Source of the DNA: Hymenoscyphus infarciens
Taxonomy: Eukaryota > Ascomycota > Leotiomycetes > Helotiales > Helotiaceae
NCBI GenBank assembly: GCA_001414345.1
Contig: LLCB01000040.1
Span: forward strand, 208,237-272,236
Length of the DNA stretch: 64,000 nucleotides
Direction: 5' to 3'
Shown: piece by piece, positions 22,831-35,275 of the stretch
How the letters are laid out: every line of letters starts with the position of its first letter
Position numbering within the stretch: the first letter of the stretch is position 1
Translations under genes and position numbers: made by a program
The notes under the pieces: generated by a model
What the model was told of the DNA's origin: nothing
Database searches by the model: none
Seen by the model: only the letters and a program-made list of their open reading frames with translations

Positions 22831-25800
22831 ATGGAGAAGATCAAGAACCTTCTGTGAGTTTCCACACCAATTCAGTACTTCGTTTCTAACTTTTTGTAGT
22901 TCGCCTGGCAAGGACAGAGACAACGAACAACTGTATGGCACAGGAGAAAACACCAACACTGCACACTCAGGTACGACCCACGCTGGAGGGCTATCAGGAG
23001 AAGGAAGTCATCTTGCAAACAAAACCACAACTGGCCACACAACTGGTGGCTCCAATATTATGCCAGGGGGATTTCCAAACGAACCAACAACCGGAATCAC
23101 TCCCGGAACAAACACGAATGCCACTGCTGGACATGCTTCCAGCATTGCCAATACAGCAGATCCGAGGGTCGACTCGGACCTTGGCAATTCCAGAAGAGTA
23201 GGCGAATCAGGGTTGGCAGGAGGAAACCACGGGGTTGGTCATTCTGAGCATACATCTGGTACCGGCCTAAGCAGCCACCAAGGTACCGGATACAATACTG
23301 GCACAAGCTCGTCAACCACTGCTGGCCCTCATCCCTCAAATTTTGAAAACAAGATTGACCCAAGAGTGGACTCTGATAACTCGAGAGGAGTCGGCGCTGC
23401 TGCCAATCTTCATGGAGCAGGATACCCAAACACCTCTTCTTCATCCACGGCAGGGCCACATTCTTCGAATTTGGAAAATAAAATTGATCCCAGAGTGGAC
23501 TCTGATTTCAGCCGATCACAAGTTACTGGAAATCACGGCACCACTCACACCGATACTGCACCACGGAGCTTTCCACTTGGATCGAATACTTCATCGTCAA
23601 CCACTACAGGGCCACATTCTTCGAGTTTGGAAAATAAAATCGATCCCAGAGTGGACTCTGATCGAGATGGGTCCAGAGTTATTGGTGGACAAGGTTCCTC
23701 AGCACATCCTATAATGGATAGAAGTTATCCAATTCAGACCGGGCATGGCAATTCTTCTACGAACACAGGATCATCTGGTCACAATGTTGGTCGCGATGCA
23801 GCGGCTCTCGGAGCTGGTGGAGCCGCTGGCTCAGCCATTCAACATCACCAAAATCAAAGCAATGTTGGATCCAATATACCATCTTCAGGTACTGGATATG
23901 ACAATCCTGCTACGCACACAGGATCATCTGGTCACCATCTTGGTCGCGATGCAGCGGCTCTCGGAGCTGGTGGAGCCGCTGGCTCAGCTATCCAACATCA
24001 CCAAAATCAAAGGAATGTTGGATCCAATATACCATCTTCAGGTACTGGATATGACAATTCTGCTACGCACACAGGATCATCTGGCCACAATCTTGGTCGT
24101 GATGCGGCTGCAATTGGAACTGCAGGAGTTGCAGGTTCAGCGATTCATCATCATCAGAATCAAAGTCATCTTGGATCCAATACATCTTCCACGGGCACTG
24201 GATTGCATGGCACATCCGGAGTAAGTCAGAACATTTTCATATATTTTCCTATTCCACATGTTTACCACTACAAAAAGCATTACTGACATTCGACAGCCGC
24301 ATCAAACCGAAACAGCAAACCGTCTAGATCCTCATGTCTCTGGCGGAGGTGTTCGTCGGGAAGACGCAATCCATCATCATGAACATCATTCCACCGGACT
24401 ACAATCTGTTGGAGGCGGTGCCGAGCAAGCTGACAGCTCTCATAGAGACATTGGAATTACATCAGCCGATGCTACAAGAATTAAAGATACTGAACTAGCT
24501 CCAAATCCCGAATTGACGGGCCACAACAGTTCGACATCCCACACTGGACGAAACGCCGCTCTCGGGGCTGGTGCTGGACTTGGTGCTGCAGAGCTTGCAA
24601 AACAGTAAGTCGTTCTTATAACACTGACAGTCATTTTTGCTGATTTTCAAAGTGAGCATAGTAGCCCTCACAACGGACAATCTGGTATCGGTGGATACTC
24701 TGGTGCTCCACACTCTGCAACCGAAACTGGTTACACTTCCGGACTTACTGGTACTTCGGGAAACAACCACCCAAACACAAACATTGCTAGAGATGTTAAC
24801 ACTACCGGTCAATCCGGCCATCATGGCAGAGATGTTGCTGGTGCTGGAGTCGGGTTGGGCGCAGCGGGCATTGCAAAGCAGTACGTTTCACGGAACCCTT
24901 TCCATGGTTTGATCCTGAAAATTTACTAATGGTTGCGAAGTGAACATGGCAACCATCACGCTGGACAACCCACTGGCCAATTTGGGGTTGGGAATACTCG
25001 CGACACCAGTCATCTGCCTGGAACCACTGGTATATCGCACAGTCACCCCAATACCGGTGCGAACTTAGATAGAGATGTCAACACGACCGGCCAATCTAGT
25101 CACCATGGAAGAGATGCTGCTCTAGGTGCAGGCGCTGGATTAGGTGCAGCAGGACTCGCAAAGCAGTATGTTGAGACTTCTTTTGCATAATTCTTCCGAG
25201 TACTTACACTTCACAGTGAACATGATCGATACAACACTGAGCGAAGCAGCGGAATTGGCAGCAATCCAACAACTGTTGGAACCACTACAACTACAACTAC
25301 TCATCATGGACATCATGATAATCGTGATGCTCCACTTGGAAACACATCCAATGTTGGGCATTCTGCCACTACTCGCCACGGACATCATGACAACCGCGAT
25401 ACTACGACGTCGAATGTGGGTCAATCTACAACCCATCATGGTCGAGATGCTGCCCTCGGTACGGGGGCTGGCGTTGGTGCGGCAGGTCTTGCCAAACAGT
25501 AAGTCCTTGTGTTCACATTTTGAGTCTCTACTAAAAATGTTACAGTGAACATGACAAGCACCAATCGGAGCGAAGCAGTGCAATTGGCAACGCTTATCCA
25601 ACCACTGGATCTGAAACCAATACAGGCGCTACTCAGCATGATCTCAAAACTAATTTTGGGAACTATCCCGCTGCAGATCACTCTACTGTCAATCACGGAT
25701 CTACCTCTCACCACGGTGACGCTACAGGTGGCACCAATGCTGCCGCTATAGTACGTGAGGCAGAAGTAAGTCTACAAGAAAAGGGGCGCGGACCAGAAGG

Positions 25801-26838
25801 GAAGCAATATTCCAAAGATTACGAGAAGGAACATAAGCATGAGCAGAAAGAGCACGAGAAAGAGTTGAAGAAGGAGCACAAGCGTGAAGAGAAGCATGCT
25901 CACGAAGTTGAGAAACAGGAGAAGAAAGACCATAAAGGGGGTATCTTCTCATTTTTACGTAAGTTCAACCATGTTTTTAAACCATTTTATGTACTAATTG
26001 TGACCCAACAGACCGAGACAAGAACAAGAAGTACACAGACGACGAAGAGAAGGAGTTTGAGCGCCAAGAGCGCGAGCAAAAAGATTCTCAATCTCACCAT
26101 GGACGAGATGCCGCTGGGGGTGCTGCATTGGGAGCAGGTGCCGCCGGTGCATACGAAGCCAACAAGCACCATGGCCAACACTTGGATACCAACAAGAACC
26201 TTCCAACTGCGCCAGGAAACCATGGTGTCGGTACTGGAGCTGGCACCCAGAACGCACTCGCAGGTCAATCAACTCACGGCCAATATGACAATTCTACAAC
26301 AGGTCAAGGCAATATTGGTTCAGGCACAGTTGGACTTCCAGGAACTACTGGTACTCAACACGCCACTACTACCCAGCATCCAGGTCGTGATGCAACCGCA
26401 ATCGCAGGTTCAGGTGTAGGCGCTGCTGCTCTGGGACAGCACGAACATAACAAACACTACACAGCTCCTGGAAATCAATCTAGTGTCCCTCACTCAAGTA
26501 CCCACCCAGGTACACACATGAGTACAGGTCAACACGGCTTAGCCTCTAATCAATCACGCTTAAGCGAGGCTGATTTCGACCAAGAAGGAAACCCAATTAG
26601 TTCGCACCACAGCCATTTACCACCAGCATATGGTAATGAAAATGACAATGATGGCAGAAATAGATTGCACAAGGATCCTCCAGCTGGGCATCCTGCTGCA
26701 CAAGCCACTGCTGGACAGAGTACTCATGGATATCCTTCAACTTATGATGGAGTTGGGAGACATGAGAATTTGACTGGTGATAATAATGGGTTGGCCAATG
26801 ACAGCGGCGTTAAGAATGCTGGGGGAAATATTTATTAA
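22831..26838 (+). CDS. Large Gly/His/Ser/Thr-rich repeat protein built from duplicated exons
   Basis: Eight exons: 22831-22853, 22900-24220, 24297-24604, 24653-24880, 24941-25165, 25217-25498, 25546-25958 and 26012-26838, giving 1208 residues. No signal peptide and no transmembrane segment, so it is probably intracellular. Exon 2 has four DPRVDSD repeats (three preceded by ENKI) and three repeats of about 49 residues containing SGHN.GRDAAALGAGGAAGSAI. Exons 3-6 each end in GRDAALGAGAGLGAAGLAK and the next begins HEH, every junction splitting the His codon after its second base. Exon 7 carries a charged helix (KEHKHEQKEHEKELKKEHKR) followed by GGIFSFL. Exon 8 opens DRDKNKKYTDDEEKEFERQE. It is low-complexity and hydrophilic like LEA/hydrophilin-type stress proteins, with short Gly-zipper-like segments. 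Function is not known; a stress role would agree with the CCCCT motifs upstream. Confidence 0.85.
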
Positions 26839-27387
26839 GCGTGGAATTCGGTCGGTTAACAGTGTTTTGATTTAGTTGTGGGGATTGCTCAGGCTTGAAA
26901 TTGTCCTGTAACTGGGTTGATTTGACATGAGTTATGATTAAACAATAATGTTAAAATGAATATTTTGATATGATTTTCCGCTGGGGGTGATGAGGAATTG
27001 TTTTTATGACGACGAAATCTGGTCCGCCATTCAATGGAGTTGGACGATAGATACCTTGTCTGCAGGCCGCTTTAGCAAAGCGTGAGCGAGACTTAACGTT
27101 GTCTTTCTTCCCTATTTCTCTTCTCTTCTCTTCTCTCAAGATTAAGAAAGTTCCAGGTGAATAGAGTCACTTCTCTTTCATAAAATAAGAGAAAGAGAGC
27201 TCTCTGTCGCACAAATTTGCTTTGGTTTATAACAATTTAAACTCCTTTAAGGTTCATATTTCATATAAACTAGGGGCTAGCGGCTAGCGGCTAGCGGCCA
27301 CCTACTCAGTGGCGCACGGAGCATTCAGAACCTCAGCATTCGCACCGTTGGAGCATCGTACAAGACAATATTCAACACAACCCCACG
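26839..27387. other. Intergenic, no gene seen
   Basis: 3' flank of the repeat-protein gene and upstream region of the next gene. Includes short runs of CTTCT near 27118-27138 and three copies of GGCTAGC near 27275-27297. Confidence 0.5.
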
Positions 27388-28625
27388 ATGGCTGAGCCTC
27401 CGCCACTTACCGACGACCATACGCTAGGTTATGGCTCGTTTGTATTCTATCCGGTTGTCGACGATAAAGTCACATCTAAGGCGCGTCACCGATTTAAAGA
27501 GTTTGCTGCCTACTCCCTAAATATTATCACTGGAACTAACAAGAACCCAGAACATTCAAGTGTGGAAAACAGGTCGAGGGTGTATTCCCATTCATGAAGC
27601 TACCTCTAGAGGTCAGGAACAAGATATACAAGATTCTGATCTCCTCGATGTTCGGTGAGATGCCCGACCTGCCACGAGTCTCAACTCCTCACGGGATCTG
27701 CTTCGCTATTAAAGAGAAAAACTGGGAGGAAGAGGATGTCGACAACTTTGAATACGCTACCCGCCGCGGTCACGCCGCCGACAACATTGAACACAATGAA
27801 GATTATTACCGGAAGGCATACAAAAAGGAAGACGTATCGAATTTGCCCCGTTTCACGAGATGCTGCACCGAAGCCTACCAACTTATCGAGAGCGAAGCAG
27901 CCTTTACCACGGATTCGGATGACACGAATTCGGATTTTGAGAGTGTGGATTCGGGTTGGGAGACTGTCGATTGGAGCGAGGAAGATAACAACCGTCGTTC
28001 CAAATATGACAGCTTCGATTACCAAGTCCAGCTAGCTATGCCAGATATGGCTCCCGACTACGAATCCATTCGAAAGCTATCTCACGTTAGTCATCAGTTC
28101 TCAAGCGAAGTAGGACAGTGTCTTTGGGCAAACTCTGTTCTCAAAATCAGAAACCTGGCTTTTCTGTTTTCCTTTGCGGAGAATTACCCGTCTACACTCA
28201 GTCATATTAGAGGATTGGTACTCGATGTTCTCTGGGAGGATGATTTTCTGGACACCTCGACCTCGATTCTCGAAGCGGTTTTCGAATTGATAAATCGACA
28301 CATGAATTTGAGATTTATCACCATTCGGTTCACAACACGGAGAGGCTTGGTGGAGGAATACAGTGATGGATCGTGGGAGGGACTTGCGACCTGTACAAAC
28401 ATATTCCGAAGATCGACACCTAGCGAGAAGTTTCAAGTACTTCCAAGGATCACTTGGGGTTATGCTATCAATCGTGCTTCTATTCATGACGATGTGTCTA
28501 CCGAGGGATCAATGTGTGAGGCTGTGAAGGAGGCGCTTGAAGCAGAATGGATGCCGGATTGCTTACGGGAACCCAGCGATATTGCTTTGTATATTAAAGG
28601 ACGCCACGAGTTAGCTGGGGCATGA
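27388..28625 (+). CDS. F-box/2EXR-like hypothetical protein
   Basis: The main frame 27573-28625 begins VEGVFPFMKLPLEVRNKIYK, the opening of the fungal F-box-like and 2EXR families (aromatic, L-P-x-E-x-R-x-x-I-Y). I join it to a short first exon 27388-27441 (MAEPPPLTDDHTLGYGSF) by an intron 27442-27572: donor GTATTC, branch-like CTAAC near 27536, acceptor AACAG. The product would be 368 residues. The donor is weak, so the first exon is uncertain; translation may instead start at the internal ATG in PFMKLP. An acidic stretch (about residues 120-155, TDSDDTNSDFESVDSGWETV) interrupts the domain. The C-terminal half has the alpha/beta pattern usual in these proteins (SHIRGLVLDVLW, LRFITIRFTT). F-box-like proteins may recruit substrates to ubiquitin ligases; for this subfamily that is untested. 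Confidence 0.7.
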
Positions 28626-29190
28626 AAAACTGGTCTGAGGAAATTACCTCACCTGGAGGGATGTATTTAAGGTCTCACGTCAAAGCGCAAACACTGGGCT
28701 TCTGTTTGACGTCTCATGCGAAACTTCTTCTAGCATGCCAGAACAGCGAGGCAATTTTGTACATTACTACTTTTTCGTTGGCTGGGTATCCGTGTATTCC
28801 TTCAGTGATCAAATAGATGTGAAATGGTTTCGTTGCTTCCACTACCGCAAGCGCTATTCCCTCAACTTCATTCTTCTGTGAATAACCAGACTTCTACCTA
28901 AGCATGTACAAACCGTGTGGTCTGGGAATAATCAGTGTACTGCTGTGTTTACGTAAATCTTGTGGTGTTGACCAGGGGTTCTTTCTTTGGTGGGATTTAG
29001 CACGCCAGCATAAAATTGGGTAAACATTAAGAAATACACGTAAAATCCTTATTATTAGCTTTGCTGCTTGTTTCTATCAAGAGTTTAGACTAGCACAGGT
29101 ATGTTATGTTCAAGTTCCTTTGTCCAAAGAGAATCCTGGAAAGGTTTCTAGGGTTAGTAATGAAAGTCTAGTAAGAAGAATAGTACCTAA
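28626..29190. other. Intergenic, no gene seen
   Basis: 3' flank of the F-box-like gene. Ends at the target site of MITE copy 2. Confidence 0.5.
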
Positions 29191-29569
29191 GAGCCTGTTT
29201 AGCTCGCATAAATTATTTATATATATACATAGATATCTGACGAGATGCCCTAAATAGTGACCTTGTATAAGTTAGCATAAATTATCAATTATTTCTTATT
29301 ATACTAAGTAATTGTTTAGCTCGTAGTATATATGTTAGTATATATAAGAACTAGGTAGTAATATATATAAACTTTTAAAGATTTATATCTCTAGAGGTCT
29401 AAATCTTTTTTTAGTAGTATATATTCTATTTATATATATACTAAGAGCTACGAGGTTAAACGAGAGATTCAAATCACTTTTAAATATATATGCTAAATAC
29501 TAGTATATATATATTACCTCCTGATTTTTAGTAGTATATATCCTAGATATATACGAGCTAAACAGGCTC
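29191..29569. mobile_element. MITE family A, copy 2, with TAA target duplication
   Basis: Termini GAGCCTGTTTAGCTCG and CGAGCTAAACAGGCTC are perfect 16-bp inverse copies. TAA flanks both ends (29188-29190 and 29570-29572). It aligns along its length with the element at 21649. Where copy 1 has TG, this copy mostly has TA (GGTGGTGTATATCC became AGTAGTATATATTC), the C-to-T direction of RIP. Three-base TTA/TAA duplications fit the PIF/Harbinger superfamily (inference). Confidence 0.82.
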
Positions 29570-30007
29570 TAACGTAAAATTAGTATTCAACTAATTGCCT
29601 TATTATAAGTCCACTCGTTTAAGTCTTTTACCTGTCCTAGACTTTAAATTTTTTTTTTGGACAAATTAATTACAACAAATGGCATTTTACTTCCTTAGTT
29701 TTTCAAAGTCGCTTTCTGTCAGGTTAGTCCCGTCGAGTCACGTGACAGCATACTATTCCCGAAATTCGAAATTTGACAATTTTATACGGAAGGCTCTCAA
29801 TCTTTCGTTTGAAGTGAAGGCTCAAGTAACTTGGCATACATCTCAGCTTCTTTGCAGCAAAATCCGAAGTCAACTCCATGGCTGTAAGATCTCAACACCC
29901 CTGTTTCAGATTGACACCACGATGTCCAAACTCAGCAAAACCTTCACCAACTCCCTCTCATCGGAACTCCATCCCCAAACATAATAATATCAACAATCCC
30001 TACCAAA

Positions 30008-30851
30008 ATGGCATTCCCCGATTTCACCTCCCCAACCCTCTTCCCAGGCTTCTCATCATGTCCCCTCATCGACGATCCCCCAAGCCTCTCCCACTCTAAC
30101 CCCAAGCCATATTACCTCCTCGGAACAATCACAGAAAACATGACACTCACCCCCGTAACACCAACATTCATCTGTAAAGATCGGGATGGCGCCTCCTTTG
30201 CCTGCACACTAAAACTTACTTCCCGACAAGCTGGGGAGGGAGTGAGTGCTGCCAAAGGAGAGGGCAATTTTTATGAGAGTGCGAGGGGTAAGAAGGCTTT
30301 TGGGAAGGGGAAGACTGTTGTGGTGCCCGTTGCTAGGAGGAAGGGTGCGAGGGAGGAGAATGCGGAGCTGGGGCAGAAGGAGAAGAAGGGGTTTGTTGAT
30401 GGGCTTTGGAGGGGGGAGAGTAGCGGTGAGGGGATTACGGTACGTTATCGAAGGTGTTGTGCAGAGGGGTGACGAAGATGTGGGGGATGGTGTAAGCTGT
30501 AAGCTGACGGGTTTTGGTTTGCGTAGGTACTTCCGATTAGTTTGGCGAATTTGCTTGAGATTGCTGAGAAGAGAGGGGTCGGTGAGGGGAAGAGTTGTCA
30601 GGGATGTGGGAAGACGGAGGCGGAGGCGGGGGGTATGGTAAGGTGTAAAGGCTGTGAGAGTGTTTGGTATTGCGGAAAGGCAAGTTGGGCTCTCCTCTTA
30701 TTATTTGGCATGGGGGAGACATTTTGATTGGTATTGGATTTGAATTTCGATGCTAACTTTTTTCCAGGAGTGCCAAGTTCTTGGGTGGACTGAAAAGGGC
30801 CACAAGAGTGAGTGTAAGGTTTTGAAGGCGGTAAAGGATGTATTTCCTTGA
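30008..30851 (+). CDS. MYND-type zinc-finger protein
   Basis: Exons 30008-30439, 30527-30679 and 30768-30851 give 222 residues. The C terminus carries a complete MYND finger: CQGCGK...VRCKGC...WYC..ECQ...WTEKGHKSEC, with seven Cys and one His in the usual spacing. MYND fingers bind proline-rich partners rather than DNA. The N-terminal 144 residues (MAFPDFTSPTLFPGFSSCPL...) have no recognised domain but look like a small beta-rich region with a Lys/Gly-rich end. The second intron begins GCAAGT instead of GT: a GC-AG intron with otherwise ideal donor, a TGCTAAC branch site and TTTCCAG acceptor. It splits the finger between WYCGK and ECQ, so it must be spliced for the domain to form. A further intron at GTAAAG (30831) is possible and would change the last eight residues. 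Confidence 0.8.
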
Positions 30852-31663
30852 TTGTTTTCTTATCAAATCTGCTGAAGAGTTATTCTCAAGTTCAGGAAGC
30901 ATCTACCTTTACGAGTTGGTATTCTTCTCATGCTGCCGCGGCTCATGGTAGAAAAGGTCACGCCTGCATTTTTGATTTGGAGCCTATTATTGTTATACAT
31001 GCTTCTCATTTCTTTTGTCACCTTATTTAACCCCGGCTTTTTTTCACATTTTCTTTTGTTTGAGCGGCACCTTTTCAAAGAAAATCGATACGAGATTTCG
31101 GACGACTTGTGTTAACTCTTGCAGGAGGTGGTTGCGACTGGAGTGTGGTTGTCTCGGTGAGTTGATTTGAGAACGATTGTTCCTTCCCTTACGCTTAATT
31201 ATAGTGGATTTATATTCTTGAGGTGAGCATAGGATCATGCCTTCCACCCCCCCTCCCGACAAAGTAGCGTGTTATCGAGTCACAATCATGGGCTTGGGTC
31301 GTACCTTCTCTCGTCATCACGCGGTATGTGTTCAGGTGAGGCACCAAGGGCAGAGGGAAACAGCAATCCCAAATAAGTCGAGACCTCAACCTTGCGACAC
31401 CGGGCTTTCATGTTGCTCCCTCCCTCTTGATAACATCTTGACCCGAAACCTCACTAACCCCGGTCGACCCGCTTGACACATGGACACTCACCTATTGGAG
31501 GAGCGATCAATTCTTATAACCGGGGCCGGTCGAAGTCGAAGTCGACTTTTCACCAAAATCTCGCACTAAGCAAATCAACATTTCCCAAGCAAAGCATTCT
31601 ATTTTTTTATTTTCACCCACGTCCTCCCCCTACTCTACATTTTATCGTCCATTACCCCCATCC
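30852..31663. other. Intergenic, no gene seen
   Basis: Between the MYND gene and the convergent secreted-protein gene. Short frames only; no RNA gene or repeat noticed. Confidence 0.45.
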
Positions 31664-32798
31664 TTAAGCCTCCAGCAGAGTCTCCAACTGCTCCGTAACA
31701 TCAAACAAAGGGAAAGCCGTCTGATTATATGGCCCTGGATTAGGATTATTCACATTCCCAACCTCCATCGGCTGCAAATAAATACTCTGTCCAATCTGCA
31801 CCGCAGCCACAGTCCAAGCCGTCGAAATCGGATTTGGAATCTCCCCCAAATACTCCGCAGAATCCCACTTCGCATCCTTCGATCGCAAAACAACGAGACC
31901 GCCTAAATCCTCAGCAATGAGGAGAACAGTGTTCTTGTACTTTGGCGGAAGGATGATCGCATCTGTGTATCCCCATGTGATATTTGGTGTATGAGGGATT
32001 TCAACTGGCACCCCCTTTTCTTGACGCAGATCGAATTTGAGAATTTTGCTTTGGAGGACGTCGTTTACGATCAAGTCCCAGCCGTTTGCTACACATCCAC
32101 CATATCCTGGAATGGTGGTGATGATTGGTTCGCGAACATAAAAGGTCTCGGTTTTCGTGAAATCCTTGTTCACTCGAAGAATATTGGCTCCGTATGTTCC
32201 AAGCACATACACATTTCCATCAGGATCTTGATCCACATCTTGGTACCCTCCATATCGGCCCTGGGTGTCGATTGTCAAGTTCGTGTAACTGACGATTTTC
32301 TTGTTAATGGTGTCATATTCGACGAGTTGGTTTGTGCCCGAGACATCAGTTCCGTTGTTGTAGAAGGGAGCGAAGACGTTAAGACTTATGGACAGAAGGT
32401 TGGTTCTTTGGTCAACATCTATTCCGCTGGTGTGGTAGATTGGGTTGTATGAGTAGCCGGGGAATTCGATTATGTCGACTGTTTTTCCGGCGTAGGGGTC
32501 ATAGACTACTACTGTGGCGTTCCAGACGGATCTGAGTTTTTTGTTAGCTTCTTTGTTCCTTTTTTTCTTGTTTCCTTTGATGGAGGGGAAAAGAGACTCA
32601 CGTGAAGTATAGGAGGCAGGTCGTCAAGGAGAAATCCGAGTTCTCGGGGTAGAGGTCGAATTGCTCAAGTATGATGTCTCCAGAAATGGGCGGACAATGT
32701 CTTCCATGTCGCTTGGATAGCAATTGGAGATCTTGAGGGAGGGCGAGTGCTCCTCTCAACGAGAGAAGAGCAAGGGAGACGGTTGAAAGCCACTGCAT
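31664..32798 (-). CDS. Secreted TRI14 / Mala s 1-like beta-propeller protein
   Basis: Exons 32798-32602 and 32531-31664 give 354 residues. The signal peptide MQWLSTVSLALLSLRGALA is followed by a dibasic KR and then CPPISGDIILEQFDLYPENSDF, the characteristic start of this family. Blade-like motifs follow: WNATVVVYDPY, HTSGIDVDQRTNLLSI, GGYQDVDQDPDGNVYVLGT, WGYTDAIILPPKY. Relatives include the Malassezia allergen Mala s 1 and the Fusarium TRI14 protein, which is needed for virulence but not for toxin synthesis. No trichothecene or other biosynthetic cluster surrounds this gene, so the name should not be read as a toxin function. Role is unknown; it is probably an extracellular lipid/ligand-binding or host-contact protein (inference from family). 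Confidence 0.82.
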
Positions 32799-34985
32799 TT
32801 TTGCTGTTTCTTTCTCAAGGTCAGAGCGTTTGAAAGAGGTGCTTTCCTACAATTCTTTCGAGGGACTTGGGGGAACATATTTATATTCCCATTTCCATGA
32901 AGTTCACTCTCTCGTTGTTGAATGCTATATAGCTGGACATATCACCGATCATCGGTGCTTACCCCATTCCCAATTAACGCGAACCTTGCACTCCCACCGG
33001 AACTCCTGACTTTTCTCTTAGCATTTGATCATAGACATGACGCACGAAGTACCTAGCGTTGCCGTGTGGGCATGTAAAGTGCGAGTTTAATGTGTGGGAT
33101 GAAAATCGTTCCTGAGATGAGATACCCCTTGCCCTTTTACAAAGTGCTGCCGGTAGAGAAAACTTGCATGATTACGCTGATGGTAACCATAAACAAGCTT
33201 TCTCTTACTCGTCGATCTCCTATTCCGGGTGAGATTTTTCGTACGTATATATCACGGAAAGGCTGGATAGAGGTTACACGAGACACGATCTGACCCTTGT
33301 AATTCGTAAACATTCGGTAATGTGAGAACCCCGAGAATTTTACCAAGACTGAGCCAAGGTACTTGGGTTAATATAAATCCAATTTTTTTATTTCATTATA
33401 GTAAGCTACACAATAACGAAATTTCATGGATATAAGGTATCTGCAACGGAGATGCGGCTCGATTCTTACCCCGAGTGATGGTACGAGTGGTGAGATGACA
33501 TTCCGTTTCATGTACATTGCAGAATGACGGAAGAGACTCAGCATACACGAACTCTGGTTACGCGAAAGCAGGATTGTCCCCTTCTTTGCTTATTCCATGA
33601 GCGAAGATGAACAAAGCGTTACGGGAATTTGAGGGCTGGACCTCGCCATGAAAAGGCTTCTGTGCACTTAATCGTAGAGATGGAGCTCTTGCACATATCG
33701 GCTCTGAAATTCTGTTCGTTGATTTTGATTTGGGTTTGATCTTCAATCATTACAACTACTGCTGTAGTTATAATTTGTGTAACACATCTCATTTTTAAGC
33801 TTTAAGCCCATCTGTTACCACGCATGAGCCACAAAGGGGTAACCACTGTGATACCTCTGTCATTTCCATTTCCTTTTTGTTTTTTTAGGGAGAAACTCAG
33901 CGACTCATACTCAAATTATGCAGAATGAGTTGGGCACAGTTGGCCTTCTGATTACTGGGAATGGCTCGAATGTGTGTGTGTATTGGTGGACTTTTCCGTC
34001 ATTCTCGCTTTAAGATAAGACTCTCCCGTTTCATTGCAACTCAGCTTTTATCATATGAACTGAGCATGTTAATTTTTTCATATAATGCATTGGTTTCATT
34101 CCCGGCGAAGAGTCGGATGAGCTCATTACTCTTCGAATCTGGAACTGAAATCTCGGTGCATTATTTGGGAAGGGGAGAGTAGAATGAGGGCCCAATCTAC
34201 TTTACTCAAGAGGGAGCACATCGAGTACTACTCACACATGCGTACCTTCTCTTATTTTATTCTCAAGTTACCCGTACAGCCGTAGAAAGTATAGAAAGAC
34301 AGAAAAGCTCAAACGAGCAGAAAGCAGGCAAAGGATCTCGTTTCCCTTTGAGATTCGCGACCTTGTCAGACTTACACGCGCATATTCGTCGCACTAATTC
34401 CACCAGATAAATCTTTTAAGTCGCGATTGTGTTACGAGACAGTGATCAACTCTCAAACTGAATATATAAGCATAATGATTCGTCTTTATGATTTTGATTA
34501 AGATGCCGGCAAGCTGGTCCATGGCACACTCGTGACCTTATCATGCCTAAATTCTCGTCACAATAAGCATCCCGAAACCTCTTTGACAGTGCACGCAATG
34601 AGGACTTCTTCTAATCCCCGTACTTCGTATTTCGTAAACGTTGCAGTCTGAGGATAGTTTTGACCCAAGAGTCTCGTGTGCACAAGCAAAGAAGGCCCCT
34701 CTTGAAAATTCGTCGCCCAAATTGGACAATTATCTTATCTCGGTTTCTGTTTCCTTGCGCGATCTAGGATGTAGTGCTTTAATTAATTGTACGAGGAGAT
34801 TTCCATTAATTCTCGATCAGAATTCCCATTACCTCTTCTTTGGAAACGAAGTTATTCATTCAAAGGTGGTTGGGATACTCGATTCATTGGGTCTTGTTGT
34901 TCCAACCCCCTCTCCGATAATCGGCCTCGTTATTCCAGGAGGTTGGGAGCCTGATATCCTCACCCTCCTTTCGGCTAACTGTTTG

Positions 34986-35275
34986 CGAGTAAGCTCCACG
35001 AGTAATCCACAAGTAAGCCACTGGTGAGCCGCGAGTGAGCTGCGAGTTAGCTGCTGGTTAGCTGTGGGTTAGCTGTGGGTAAGCCGTCAAATTTCAAATT
35101 TCGGGATACTTGGAGAATTAGTATTTCTACTCTCTTGTTGAGTAACCTTTTGTGAGCAAGCTGTTCTTCTCTACGTAAGCTGGTAGTAAGATAAGCTGTT
35201 CTTTGTCTAGTAAGCTAATGGTAAGATAGTAGGTAGTAAGCTGCGAGTAAGCTGGTAAGCTGGTGGCAGGCAGGA
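34986..35275. repeat. Degenerate minisatellite of GAGTAAGCTG-like units
   Basis: Imperfect units of 10-13 bp (GAGTRAGCYGC, GGTTAGCTGTG, GTAAGCTGGTA) run from about 34986 to 35092 and again from about 35150 to 35275, with an unrelated 60-bp stretch between. Many units contain GTAAG or GTGAG. Confidence 0.7.

Noticed and set aside
22559..24286. 575-codon frame extending upstream of the repeat-protein gene
   Set aside because: The extra N-terminal part runs through the promoter and intron 1. The ATG at 22831 with a 46-nt intron gives a cleaner start.
31664..32798. Reading the TRI14-like gene as evidence of a trichothecene cluster
   Set aside because: No terpene synthase, P450, acetyltransferase or transporter gene lies nearby. 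The family is widespread in fungi that make no trichothecenes.
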